Positions 18,159 through 26,341 are shown, numbered from the stretch's first letter. The stretch: 64,000 nt of DNA from Kitasatospora arboriphila (GCF_000717275.1 NZ_JNYV01000002.1:248001-312000); one strand, 5' to 3'. Notes: a model not told the origin generated them from the sequence alone. Program-made: numbers and translations.

Positions 18159-18584
18159 GCAGTTCGCTCCTACGGCTGACTCACTTGTGCAGCGTGCGAA
18201 AGAAGTCCGACGGAGAACTTGACTGCCCGATTTGCTGCTGGCAAACTCTTGCCGCGATCACAAAGCTTGAGATAGTCCTGCGGAATCGACGTTGGTGAGA
18301 CGCGCCTGCGCTGGAGAGTTGAGACTCCCTCGATAGGGCGGCCCAACGCAGTATTCAAGCGCAGTGGCGTACACCGATCAGGCCGAGATGGGTCCGCCTC
18401 AAACATGGTGAACAAACAGAACCTGTGCGGTTTCTCCGTCCATCACAGCGTTCGGCCTGTAGGAAAGCGCTGGTCTACACAAAGGTGCGGCACATGGGTT
18501 GACCCCGTCAGTATGTGTGCGTCAACATCTCACCGCCGCAATCTCCGATGTCAAGTGGGTCGTATGACGACTTCGGCTCCTGAG
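18159..18584. other. Stretch without a recognisable gene
   Basis: Between the reductase and the first island fragment I see no convincing coding frame, RNA gene or repeat. Short open frames on both strands have no conserved pattern. The composition is less GC-rich than the flanking core genes. This is probably one edge of the accessory island. Confidence 0.5.
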
Positions 18585-18852
18585 TCAAATGCTCGGACTA
18601 GCGCGCCGTGTAGCACGGAATCGATCCGCGCATTCCATGCAATTGCTCCTAGTGTCGATCGATTTCGTCAGCGCTGTCGGGGTGATCACATCGTCGACAT
18701 TGGCCAGGTGGCCGGGCACCTCGATGCTGCGTCGGATCACTGCTCCGAGTGCGCCGACACCACCTAGCTGTGGCGGTGATGCGAGAGCCGATGAGCTCCT
18801 CGGCCGTCGCGTAGTTCGGGTTCGTCAGGTAGTCGGTGTGCACGGCAATCAC
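18585..18852 (-). pseudogene. Decayed gene fragment, family not recognised
   Basis: On the minus strand a protein-like stretch starts with IAVHTDYLTNPNYATAEE and then changes frame near 18775. It continues as GGVGALGAVIRRSIEVPGHL and on through NVDDVITPTALTKSID until the stop at 18585. Both parts have natural amino-acid composition and join smoothly across one frameshift, so this is best read as a broken gene of under 90 residues. I cannot assign a family. It follows a small open frame at 18867-19097 on the same strand. Confidence 0.4.
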
Positions 18853-18866
18853 AGCTGCAGTGCATG

Positions 18867-19097
18867 TCAGCCGTCTGCGATGAACCGTAGAGCCCGACCG
18901 CAGAACCAGGCGAACCGCTCCTCGGAATTGTCCATTCCTGATCGCCTAATCCACTGGTCGGTGTCATCGAGAACCGGTGTCGGAATTAGTCCCTGGTGCG
19001 CGATGAGGTTGAGAAGCTCGACCGCCCTGTCGGCCACGTCTTCGCCGTGCAGCTGCTCGATGGGTTTCTGGTTGCCGAAAGGTGGCGACGCCGACAA
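18867..19097 (-). CDS. Small hypothetical protein
   Basis: An open frame of 76 residues with protein-like composition, containing a probable helix (EDVADRAVELLNLIAHQG) and an aromatic C-terminal part (EERFAWFCGRALRFIADG). No ribosome site stands out and no domain is recognised. It lies just before, and divergent from, the Ntn-hydrolase gene, next to a decayed fragment on its own strand. It may itself be a remnant. Confidence 0.4.
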   Translation of the reverse strand: MSASPPFGNQKPIEQLHGEDVADRAVELLNLIAHQGLIPTPVLDDTDQWIRRSGMDNSEERFAWFCGRALRFIADG

Positions 19098-19131
19098 TTC
19101 TCGGCGCTAAGTGGTTTCGTATCGTGAGTTC

Positions 19132-20049
19132 GTGACTCTCATAATTGCTCAGATCACCGACGAAGACGGTGAGATCTCACTCATTGCTGACACGAAGTTG
19201 ACAGTTGAACACGACGAGCAAGCAACTCGACAGATCTTCACGCGCCCGTGCCAGAAGGTCGTGATCCTCGATGACGACCTCGTGGCGGGATTTGCGGGAG
19301 ACACCCCCGCCACATCGCTGCGTCACTTGCTCGGGCTGCGCGGCAGGTCCATCGACGAGGTCGTCGAGAACCTGGTCGGATATACCGCGGATGTTACCGC
19401 CATTCCCGGAGTCTCGAAGTCGTTCGTGATCGCAAAACGAGCACCCGGGCAGCAGCTATGGAAGGTCTCCAATGGCGTTGCCGAGGAGCGCACTACGGTT
19501 GGCACCGCATGGGTGGGCGACAAAGAAGCGTTCGAAGCGTATACCAGGTATTCCCACACGGAGCCGTTCAAGCACTTCGACAAGAAACAACGGTTTGTGT
19601 CATCGGTGATGACCGTTATCGCCTTTGGCGACATCCCCTCGGTCGGCGGCTATATGGTTCGCGTCACCGGCAGCGTGTCGCGGCCATTTCGTTTCATGGG
19701 TGACGTGGGATCTACGGGGCCGTGGTTCACCGAAGCCTTCCTCACCCAGCAGCACGACGGAACTACCTCGGTGCGCTTTACACTACCGCCGGGTGCCGAT
19801 CCTACAGAGATGTCGCGCATACCCCTTCCGGGTGAAGGAAGCACGTTCAGTGCCCTGGCACACTATGTGCCGGAATGCAATGCAGCTTGGCTTCATACTC
19901 ACGAGGACCCTTCAACCGAATCAATTGTACTGCGCGTTGCGTCCATCCACGAGCTGGTGGACGTCGCCGCGACCGAATACGGACAGCAATTGCAAATGCC
20001 GAGCCACAATTCGACAAGAGCGCTACTCGGACTTGAACTGTTGCCGTAG
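19132..20049 (+). CDS. HslV/proteasome-like Ntn hydrolase with long C-terminal extension
   Basis: The first part of this 305-residue protein reads like a proteasome beta/HslV subunit. With a GTG start at 19132 the protein begins Met-Thr, and removing Met would expose the threonine nucleophile. The catalytic aspartate fits D20 (SLIADTKLT, compare VIAGDGQAT in HslV). The lysine fits K42 in QKVVILDDDLVAGFAGD, compare KVRRLYNDKVIAGFAG. A later GTAWVGDKEAF matches the glycine loop. An alternative GTG at 19111 would add a seven-residue propeptide. About 140 C-terminal residues lie outside the core and are unfamiliar. No HslU or other ATPase is adjacent. The fold call rests on motif spacing read by eye. 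Confidence 0.7.
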   Translation: MTLIIAQITDEDGEISLIADTKLTVEHDEQATRQIFTRPCQKVVILDDDLVAGFAGDTPATSLRHLLGLRGRSIDEVVENLVGYTADVTAIPGVSKSFVIAKRAPGQQLWKVSNGVAEERTTVGTAWVGDKEAFEAYTRYSHTEPFKHFDKKQRFVSSVMTVIAFGDIPSVGGYMVRVTGSVSRPFRFMGDVGSTGPWFTEAFLTQQHDGTTSVRFTLPPGADPTEMSRIPLPGEGSTFSALAHYVPECNAAWLHTHEDPSTESIVLRVASIHELVDVAATEYGQQLQMPSHNSTRALLGLELLP

Positions 20050-20400
20050 AGGCCGACATTACCAATGCCCAACCCGAGGACCACCGGTTAAAGAGACCGA
20101 TATACCAAGCGGCGGCGGCGAACAGTCTCACCAAACATTGAACTGCAACGGCCCTTAACTAGTCTGGTCCGCCGCCAGCACTTGACTGGTGGCGCTCGCT
20201 AGCATCCTTCGATTGCGATTCGAGTCACTCAACAGTGTGGACGGACTGCTAGGCCGGAGGGCTCGCCGATGCGCCCCTGCGCGGGCGGCGCTACGTAACT
20301 TTTCGACCGCAGTCGCGACTTCAGCACCGCACTCGGAGAAGAAAGACTTCGGCCGACAGACTTCGATGCGTGCCCGACTTGACGCTGCTGCCCGTCTGGC

Positions 20401-20889
20401 CGCACCTTTCGCGAACTCGGGTTACGCCACCGTGCCCGGGCCGAGCGGTTCCGGGAAGTCACTACCGCGTCTCACGCAGCGCGTCGGCTCAACACAGCCG
20501 GTAGTGGGCCGTCGTCGAGATCCTGCGCGCGGCCGACGCGTCTCACGCTGACTTCCACGAATTCCTCGCAACGGCCCACCGCGCCACCCATGCCGAGATG
20601 GCGACAGAACTTGGGATCCGGCATACCCAGGTATCGAGGGAAATCGCCTTCATCAGCGACCTGTTAGGAGAACCCTTTTCACAAGCACAATCACCTTGCT
20701 CAGGAAACGGTCAGCGATGCAGGAGAACGATTACGACAGCTCGCTGCTGCGAACGTCGACAAGTTGCGTGGGATCGCTGAGCAGCAAGGCTGGAACCAGA
20801 GCGTCGGCGTCGACAATCGCTGTCACGGCGAACAATTTAGTCGCTCGGACTTGTTGAGACGACGGGGTTTCGCAGTGCGATCCCGATGA
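20401..20889 (+). pseudogene. Decayed LysR-like DNA-binding gene in a gene-poor stretch
   Basis: Between 20050 and 20947 no intact gene is seen, but a disrupted coding signal is present. One frame gives RTFRELGLRHRARAERFREV. A second gives a helix-turn-helix, AEMATELGIRHTQVSREIAF, then SDLLGEPF. The first frame resumes near 20680 with HLAQETVSDAGERLRQLAAA and stops at 20889. The order resembles a LysR N-terminus (helix-turn-helix, LG-x-P-F, then T-x-AG-E-x-L). At least two frameshifts are needed, so it is probably a relic. A Walker-A-like string in another frame here is not credible. Confidence 0.45.
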
Positions 20890-20947
20890 CCGCACTAGCC
20901 GTCGTGTCACCTGGCCCATACGAATCCATATCTGAGACAATCGCGAA

Positions 20948-21445
20948 GTGAATCGAACGGCAGGTGCTCATGTGCGAGGGCAGCAGTTGCATCTCGCCTT
21001 CCTAGAACCCTCGGAGCACGACGACCCTATTGCAACGACCCTGTGCCCGAGCGCACGTCTTGAACCAAACGACAGTCTTCCTGAAGCTGCAAAACTTGGT
21101 GATTTCAAGGAACGGATCGCAACGGAGCTCCGCGCAGCTAACGTCGACCGCGTCGTCCTGGTGCAAACCCGACAGCATGCTTCCTGGACCTACAAAAACG
21201 CATACAACCGCATTACCGCTATCGCGGCGTTGATGGTCGCCTCCCATGACCTGCAACTTGGATTCTCCACGGAAACAACGGGTTCCATAGGAAAATACAT
21301 CGGCGTGGATGCGAAGGAGCTGGACACGGTCTCCTACGTGCTATTTGGTTTCGACAAGAGCCCAAAGTACTGGACAACTGGACTGGCGCAGGCGTTCGCG
21401 GGTGCTGCGTATGGCACTTCGATGTCGCCCTCGGGGAACGGATGA
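20948..21445 (+). CDS. Small protein, possible RNase H-like fold, paired with kinase
   Basis: This 165-residue protein has a strand (RGQQLHLAFLE), a helix (LGDFKERIATELRAANV), a strong strand (DRVVLVQT), a helix rich in Ala (RITAIAALMVAS), a strand and a final helix (TTGLAQAFAGAAYGTSM). That order recalls small RNase H-like proteins such as DUF3010, but the usual acidic residue of the last helix is absent, so catalysis is doubtful. Its stop overlaps the kinase start by four bases, showing tight coupling. GTG 20948 is a weakly supported start. No close family is recognised; the fold is inference. Confidence 0.55.
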   Translation: MNRTAGAHVRGQQLHLAFLEPSEHDDPIATTLCPSARLEPNDSLPEAAKLGDFKERIATELRAANVDRVVLVQTRQHASWTYKNAYNRITAIAALMVASHDLQLGFSTETTGSIGKYIGVDAKELDTVSYVLFGFDKSPKYWTTGLAQAFAGAAYGTSMSPSGNG

Positions 21446-22527
21446 GCGTGGAAAGAGCGCAGATTCTGCGCCTCAACTTCGAGTGCCTCAGGAGCATTCC
21501 CGGTGGGGTCAACGAAGTCAGGTTATGGTGGGACGAGCAACTCGGCTGCCACAGGGTCGGCAAGCGATTTGACTTATCGTGTCTCGACGACGTGTTGCCA
21601 GAACCCGCCACGCTCCAGATGATCGAGCATGCCAACGTAGTTGGAGTGATCGCCGCGTCCCCGATTGAGGACGAGGAGCTCTACCCGCCCCCAATGCGAG
21701 TGATCGAACTGATCACGCCCTACTTCCCTCGCGGCAGCATCACCGACGCTCTTCTCCGCGGCGAGCATTTTTCACCGACGCGGTCTGTCCAGATTGTCCA
21801 AGCTATGCTGCAGGGCCTCTCCAATCTTCACGACGTGCACGGCATTGCCCACCGCGATATCAAAAGCGGCAACGTGCTCCTAACCGACGACAAGGATCCG
21901 GCAATCGCAAAAATCTGCGATCTGGGGTTAGCTGGCCTATTCGACGAATCAAACCATGTTCCTGCCCTCAATAATCCAACTCTCTACTCTCCGCCCGAGT
22001 TCAAATATGGCGGCCTGCTGACCCGGGCGGCTGAGCTGTATCCGGTCGCACTCATCCTGCTTGAGCTTCTGAAGGGACCATTCGACTATGCGGGTTACAG
22101 CACCCGCGACATCGTTCGACAGCTATCAGAGGGCCGACATCCGACGCTCAAGTCGGATCGCCAGCCACCAATCTGGGCGTCCCGGCCGATGCGGCGATTT
22201 CTAGCCAAGTCACTACAAACCGATCCTGTAAACCGATTCCAATCCGCACGTGAGATGTCGAACAGCTTGGCAAAAGTGGCATGTATTGACTGGATTCGGG
22301 TCAACGAAACAACATGGGAGGCACCATTTCTGTTCAAGCCCGGTCGCCGCATTCGGGTTTCAGCTCGGACAGGGGCGGACGGCTCCGTCGAGCTGGCGAC
22401 GCAGATTGATGCCGGCAGCGGATGGCGGCAGGCGATTGGCACCCGGCCACAAACCGTTCAACAGCTTGAATCAAGTCAGGGGCGAGCAGTCTTTGACCAG
22501 GCGACGACGATCGCCATCGCACGCTGA
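21442..22527 (+). CDS. Serine/threonine protein kinase (eukaryote-like)
   Basis: The 361-residue product has a kinase domain over about residues 12-275. The ATP lysine is K41 (RVGKRF) and the helix C glutamate is probably E54. The catalytic loop HRDIKSGNV occupies 137-145, DLG (160-162) replaces DFG, and PPE (184-186) holds the APE place. The glycine loop is degenerate (SIPGGVNEV). It should still bind metal and ATP. No membrane helix is present, so it is cytosolic, unlike most PknB-type kinases. A short beta-rich tail (280-361) may be a sensor. It overlaps the preceding gene by four bases. The target could be the neighbouring proteins, which is inference. Confidence 0.85.
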   Translation: MSVERAQILRLNFECLRSIPGGVNEVRLWWDEQLGCHRVGKRFDLSCLDDVLPEPATLQMIEHANVVGVIAASPIEDEELYPPPMRVIELITPYFPRGSITDALLRGEHFSPTRSVQIVQAMLQGLSNLHDVHGIAHRDIKSGNVLLTDDKDPAIAKICDLGLAGLFDESNHVPALNNPTLYSPPEFKYGGLLTRAAELYPVALILLELLKGPFDYAGYSTRDIVRQLSEGRHPTLKSDRQPPIWASRPMRRFLAKSLQTDPVNRFQSAREMSNSLAKVACIDWIRVNETTWEAPFLFKPGRRIRVSARTGADGSVELATQIDAGSGWRQAIGTRPQTVQQLESSQGRAVFDQATTIAIAR

Positions 22528-22901
22528 GCCGCAGACCGCACCGCCTCCGCTTCGTCCGTGGCTACTTCACCCCATAGCTCGTCAGCAGCGTTACGCCCAG
22601 GTTCTGCGATTACCCACACCGCTTCCTCGAACGCACCGTGCGGCTTAATGAGCGCGGCGGCGATCAGCTGACACAATACAGGCGCAACTCTCCGGTCCGT
22701 GACGCCACGCTGCTCGTCCCACATTTCGAGGATCGTCTCCCGGGTTCGTCCAACCGGGAGTTCGTCGAGAAGTTGTTCTACCAAAACCCTTGCTGCCCAT
22801 GAAACTCGTGGGAACTCCCCGCCACGGGGGCCGGATTGAGCGGAATCCATCGCCAAGAGCAAAACGTCGCTCGCAGCATGAGATCCCGTCATAGACGACA
22901 T
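22476..22901 (-). CDS. Hypothetical helical protein overlapping the kinase end
   Basis: A 141-residue open frame with normal composition, mostly helical by eye (SWAARVLVEQLLDELP, RRVAPVLCQLIAAALI, EAEAVRSAAQRAMAIVVAW). It runs convergent to the kinase and the two genes overlap by 52 bases at their 3' ends, so only one may be fully real there. The start may be the ATG at 22901 or a later one. I recognise no domain. Confidence 0.5.
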   Translation of the reverse strand: MSSMTGSHAASDVLLLAMDSAQSGPRGGEFPRVSWAARVLVEQLLDELPVGRTRETILEMWDEQRGVTDRRVAPVLCQLIAAALIKPHGAFEEAVWVIAEPGRNAADELWGEVATDEAEAVRSAAQRAMAIVVAWSKTARP

Positions 22902-23209
22902 GGTAGCCGCTGTGTCTGCGTTGAATCTCTCCTTGGGAGATTGATATACCCATGTCTTGCGGGTTCCGGCGCCTGTCTGACCTCAACGGCAGACAGGACG
23001 CACGATGCATGCGTGACTCCATCTCGCTGAGCCGAGCTCTGCGCTGCAAAGGAGTTGCCCCAAGCACACTTGGTTGGAGAGTCATCAACTGCAAATCCCG
23101 ATAGACTGATGCAACACTATCGACACGCCGAAGGTTGGCTCCTGTTCAGGGATCTGTCTCAGACTTGCCAAAATGCGTGGTTTTGTCTCAACATTTCCCG
23201 ATCAACCGC
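22902..23209. other. Gap between island and dnaB, with small hairpins
   Basis: No coding frame is convincing. An inverted repeat with perfect 8-base arms (22972-22979 and 22990-22997, ten-base loop) lies about 210 bases past the dnaB stop and could end the dnaB transcript. It may equally be the promoter region of the small minus-strand gene that starts at 22901. A shorter repeat with arms near 22924 and 22937 is also present. Confidence 0.35.
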
Positions 23210-24595
23210 TCAACCGCGCGCCATATCCACGAACCGGCTCAAATGCAGTTGGTGCGCAACGGTAATCGTTGATGTCGGGCCGTTACGGTGCTTACCAAGG
23301 ATGATGTCGGCTTCGCCGGCACGAGGGTCATCGCGTTCGAACGCGTCGGGGCGATGCAGCAGGATCACCATGTCGGCGTCCTGCTCCAGCGAACCGGACT
23401 CACGGAGGTCGGACACCTGCGGGCGCTTGTCGGTACGTTGCTCAGGACCACGGTTCAGCTGACTGATGGCGACCACCGGAACCTCGAGCTCCTTGGCGAG
23501 CAGCTTGATGCTTCGCGAGAACTCGGAGACTTCCTGCTGGCGCGATTCGACCTTCTTGCCGGACGACATCAGCTGCATGTAGTCGATGACCACGAGCTTG
23601 AGATCATGACGCTGCTTCAAACGCCTTGCCTTGGCACGGATTTCCATCATCGTGAGGTTGGGTGAGTCGTCGATGAACAACGGTGCCTCGGAGATCTCAC
23701 CCATACGGCGAGCCAAGCGGGTCCAGTCGTCATCGCTCATCCGACCCGAGCGCATGTCGCCGAGTTTGATCTTCGCCTCGGCTGAGAGCAACCGCATCAC
23801 GATCTCGGTTTTGCTCATCTCCAAAGAGAACATGGCACTGGTCATTTGGTGCTTGATGGAGCAGGACCGCAAAAAATCCATGGCCAGTGTACTTTTGCCA
23901 ACTCCAGGTCTCGCCGCAACGATGATCATCTGACCCGGATGCAAACCGTTGGTCACTTCGTCAAGATCGTGGAAACCCGTTGGCACACCCAGGGATAGAC
24001 CACCACGGGACGCGATGGAGTCGATCTCGTCCATCGTGGGCTGAAGCAATTCTTCAAGCGCCACATAGTCTTCGGCGGTACGACGCTCGGTGACCTCGTA
24101 GACCTCGGCCTGCGCGCGGTCGACCACTTCGGCGACATCCTGGCCGTCGGCCCCGGCGTAGCCGTATTGGACGATGCGGGTGCCGGCCTCCACCAGGCGC
24201 CGCAGGATTGCCTTCTCGGCGACGATCTCCGCGTAGAAGCCGGCATTGGCCGCGGTCGGCACCGTCGAGATCAGCGTATGGAGGTACGGCGCCCCTCCGA
24301 TACGTCGAAGCTCACCCGCGCGGTCGAGCTGCCCGGCAACGGTCACGGCATCGGCAGGTTCCCCCTTGCCGTACAGGTCGAGAATTGCGTCGTAGACCGC
24401 CTGGTGCGCGGGCCGATAGAAGTCGCCCGGCCGGAGCTTCTCGAGCACGTCGGCGATGGCATCTTTGGACAGCATCATGCCGCCCAGCACCGACTGCTCG
24501 GCGGCCATGTCCTGCGGGGGCTGACGGCCGAAGTCTTCGCTCGGGGGCGCCTCTTCACGCGGAGTTGTATGCCCACGATCGTCAACTACGGCCAA
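23210..24595 (-). CDS. dnaB: Replicative DNA helicase DnaB
   Basis: DnaB is the hexameric helicase that unwinds DNA at the fork and binds primase. The 461-residue protein has the N-terminal helical domain (QDMAAEQSVLGGMML near residue 30) and a RecA-like C-terminal domain. Walker A is ARPGVGKST, Walker B is VVIDYMQL, and the downstream block SQLNRGPEQRTDKRP is typical. Its length shows no intein, unlike DnaB of several mycobacteria. The ATG at 24595 precedes the conserved domain by about 30 poorly conserved residues. It lies downstream of the rpsF-rplI run, but genes have been inserted between. Confidence 0.97.
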   Translation of the reverse strand: MAVVDDRGHTTPREEAPPSEDFGRQPPQDMAAEQSVLGGMMLSKDAIADVLEKLRPGDFYRPAHQAVYDAILDLYGKGEPADAVTVAGQLDRAGELRRIGGAPYLHTLISTVPTAANAGFYAEIVAEKAILRRLVEAGTRIVQYGYAGADGQDVAEVVDRAQAEVYEVTERRTAEDYVALEELLQPTMDEIDSIASRGGLSLGVPTGFHDLDEVTNGLHPGQMIIVAARPGVGKSTLAMDFLRSCSIKHQMTSAMFSLEMSKTEIVMRLLSAEAKIKLGDMRSGRMSDDDWTRLARRMGEISEAPLFIDDSPNLTMMEIRAKARRLKQRHDLKLVVIDYMQLMSSGKKVESRQQEVSEFSRSIKLLAKELEVPVVAISQLNRGPEQRTDKRPQVSDLRESGSLEQDADMVILLHRPDAFERDDPRAGEADIILGKHRNGPTSTITVAHQLHLSRFVDMARG

Positions 24596-24732
24596 CGCGC
24601 CACCCCTTTCGCTTCAGGTTCATCGACCACTATTTCAAGAGGGTCTGACAACCCAATCGCCTCAGATCGCCGCCGATCTGCATGCGCACCCGCCAGACAC
24701 TAAGGGGTCATGCCGATCCGGCCAAACGGAGC

Positions 24733-24872
24733 TGTGGACCATCCTGTGCACCAACTGTGGACGGTGTGCGGATAGTTGTTAGCGCCCTGTTGGCTACCTG
24801 TGGATAAGTGCGGTGAATAGAAGCATCGTCGCAGTTCAAACGCGGTGACTTAATTTTTCTTACTGTGGATAC
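24733..24872. promoter_or_regulatory. Cluster of DnaA-box-like sites upstream of dnaB
   Basis: In the 480-base gap between dnaB and the next gene, one perfect DnaA box (TGTGGATAA, 24799-24807) is accompanied by three relatives: TGTGGATAC (24864-24872), TGTGGACCA (24733-24741) and TGTGGACGG (24756-24764). All have the same orientation. They could let DnaA control dnaB or titrate DnaA near the origin. The local AT-rich run near 24850-24860 is also notable. No other gene is seen in this gap. Confidence 0.45.
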
Positions 24873-25076
24873 CCATTCACACGGCGTGTCTCGGCAAGTG
24901 CGGTTTCGGGCGTGTTCGGTTTGACAAATCGACTTGTACTACAAACGCACGAACATCCATCACTTGCCCTAAAGTGACCGTGACGTGCACCGATCTGTGC
25001 TCCCCGAACCGGTCACACGAGGCGGCCAACAGTGGTGCAATGATCGGGCACGAACGAATGATCTGGGGAGGCGTTC

Positions 25077-25640
25077 ATGAGGAAGATCATCGGGGTGATT
25101 GCCGCTGTCGCGGCCACTGTCGGACTGCTGTCGGTAGGTTCGGCGGCCTCGGCCGTACCGGGTCCCACGTACACTCAGGTCCCCGATCTCGCCGGTTACG
25201 TGCCCGTGGACCCCTACGGCTACCGGTCCCCCGACTTCGTCGACAACGGCAAGACCTTCTTCGTCACGCCCGGTGGCCGGGTCTGCGCCCTGGGCCCCGG
25301 GTACGCGTACGCAGCGTGCACCGGCCACCCGTCCACCGCGCCCCCTGGAATCGTCGGTGCGGCCATCTCGGCAGGGCAGATGGGCCCCTATTGGGTCCCC
25401 CCGAACACCTCGTACACGGTGCGTCCGCGGGGCTGGTTCCAACCACCCCTACTCCAAATCGGTGAGTCGATCACCGTCGACGGATCGAGCTGCGCGGTGA
25501 GCCCCATCGGCGTGACGTGCGTGGCCGGTCCGAGAGCGTTCACGTTGACCCAGTCCTGGTACAAGTTCGTGACGCCGGCGGGCGACGAGTACCACGACGC
25601 GAACCGCTCCCCCGAGTTCCTTCCTCCGGACCAGCGCTGA
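25077..25640 (+). CDS. Secreted protein of unknown function
   Basis: The product has 187 residues with a Sec signal peptide (MRKIIGVIAAVAATVGLLSV, cleaved after ASA near residue 26). The mature protein is rich in Pro, Gly and Tyr and has four cysteines (VCALG, AACTG, SCAVS and TCVAG), enough for two disulfides. A GGGGAGG ribosome site precedes the ATG. I recognise no family; similar small exported proteins are common in this order. It is transcribed alone, with DnaA-box-like sequences upstream. Confidence 0.75.
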   Translation: MRKIIGVIAAVAATVGLLSVGSAASAVPGPTYTQVPDLAGYVPVDPYGYRSPDFVDNGKTFFVTPGGRVCALGPGYAYAACTGHPSTAPPGIVGAAISAGQMGPYWVPPNTSYTVRPRGWFQPPLLQIGESITVDGSSCAVSPIGVTCVAGPRAFTLTQSWYKFVTPAGDEYHDANRSPEFLPPDQR

Positions 25641-25750
25641 CCCTATCGCCTTGAGCGACAAAGCCTCCGACTCTGTTCACATCCTCCGACTGCAACCGGA
25701 GGAACTCGCCGAAGTCGGAGGTTCTGGGCACCGCACACCGACTCCACGAG

Positions 25751-26263
25751 TCACCGCCCTGGCGTCGCCCCACCGGCATTGCCGAGTTCGTCTTCATACG
25801 TGTGCATCGCGGAGATCAGCGCCGTGAACACCCGATGGGCCGCGGCAAGATCCTCGTCGGGAAGGTCCACCATCGCATCGTGGGTGTGCTTGCCCAGCGG
25901 GGCGAAGAACGCCCTCGCCACGGCCATCCCGTGTTCGTCGTAGCGCAGGATCACCTTTCGGCGGTCGCGTTCGTCCGCTTCGCGCCGGATGTGCCCCGAG
26001 CCGATCATGCGTTCCACAAGATGGGTCACAGCCCCGCCCGACACCTGCAATCGCTTGCCGAGAGCACCCGACGTCAACGGCGCACCAGCGGCGTCAGCGA
26101 CCATCACGTGCAGCAGGGCGCGAAAGTCGTTTGCACTGAGGTCATTCAGTGTCGCAAACACACGCGAGATCTGGTCGGACTCGGCGTTCAGCGCGCGGAC
26201 ATCCGATGAGATCTGGGACTCTAGCGCCGCGCGGTTGTCCTGCGCCGGCTGATTGTCGGGCAT
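25751..26263 (-). CDS. MarR-family transcriptional regulator
   Basis: The 170-residue protein has the winged helix-turn-helix of the MarR family: helix NDFRALLHVMVADA, then LTSGALGKRLQVSGGAVTHLVERM, and the wing with D-x-R-D-R-R (EADERDRRKVILRY). Helices at both ends serve dimerisation. It is divergent from the MMPL transporter gene, and a 14-base AT-rich palindrome lies in the gap, so it probably represses the transporter and itself. An upstream GGAGGTACC-like ribosome site supports the ATG at 26263. Confidence 0.9.
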   Translation of the reverse strand: MPDNQPAQDNRAALESQISSDVRALNAESDQISRVFATLNDLSANDFRALLHVMVADAAGAPLTSGALGKRLQVSGGAVTHLVERMIGSGHIRREADERDRRKVILRYDEHGMAVARAFFAPLGKHTHDAMVDLPDEDLAAAHRVFTALISAMHTYEDELGNAGGATPGR

Positions 26264-26312
26264 GGGTACCTCCTGCCAGGACTATAAGACCTGAGGATAG
26301 TTTAGTTGCTCA

Positions 26313-26326
26313 ATATTTTAAAATAT
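26313..26326. promoter_or_regulatory. Perfect AT palindrome, probable MarR operator
   Basis: Seven-base arms (26313-26319 and 26320-26326) read ATATTTT/AAAATAT without a spacer, within flanks CTC and GAG that nearly extend it. The site lies 16 bases before the MMPL start in the gap shared with the MarR gene. Such an AT-rich palindrome stands out in high-GC DNA and is of the kind bound by MarR dimers. Binding is inferred. Confidence 0.6.
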
Positions 26327-26341
26327 GAGATTGTTGGGAAC

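Noticed and set aside
18405..18767. Plus-strand open frame of 120 residues in the island edge
   Set aside because: Composition is not protein-like and the minus strand holds a better coding trace in the same place.
20430..20465. Walker-A-like string GPSGSGKS in a plus-strand frame
   Set aside because: The frame has no downstream ATPase motifs and the LysR-like relic uses other frames; likely chance in high-GC DNA.
23210..24595. Possible intein in DnaB
   Set aside because: The helicase is 461 residues and its motifs are continuous, so no intein is present.
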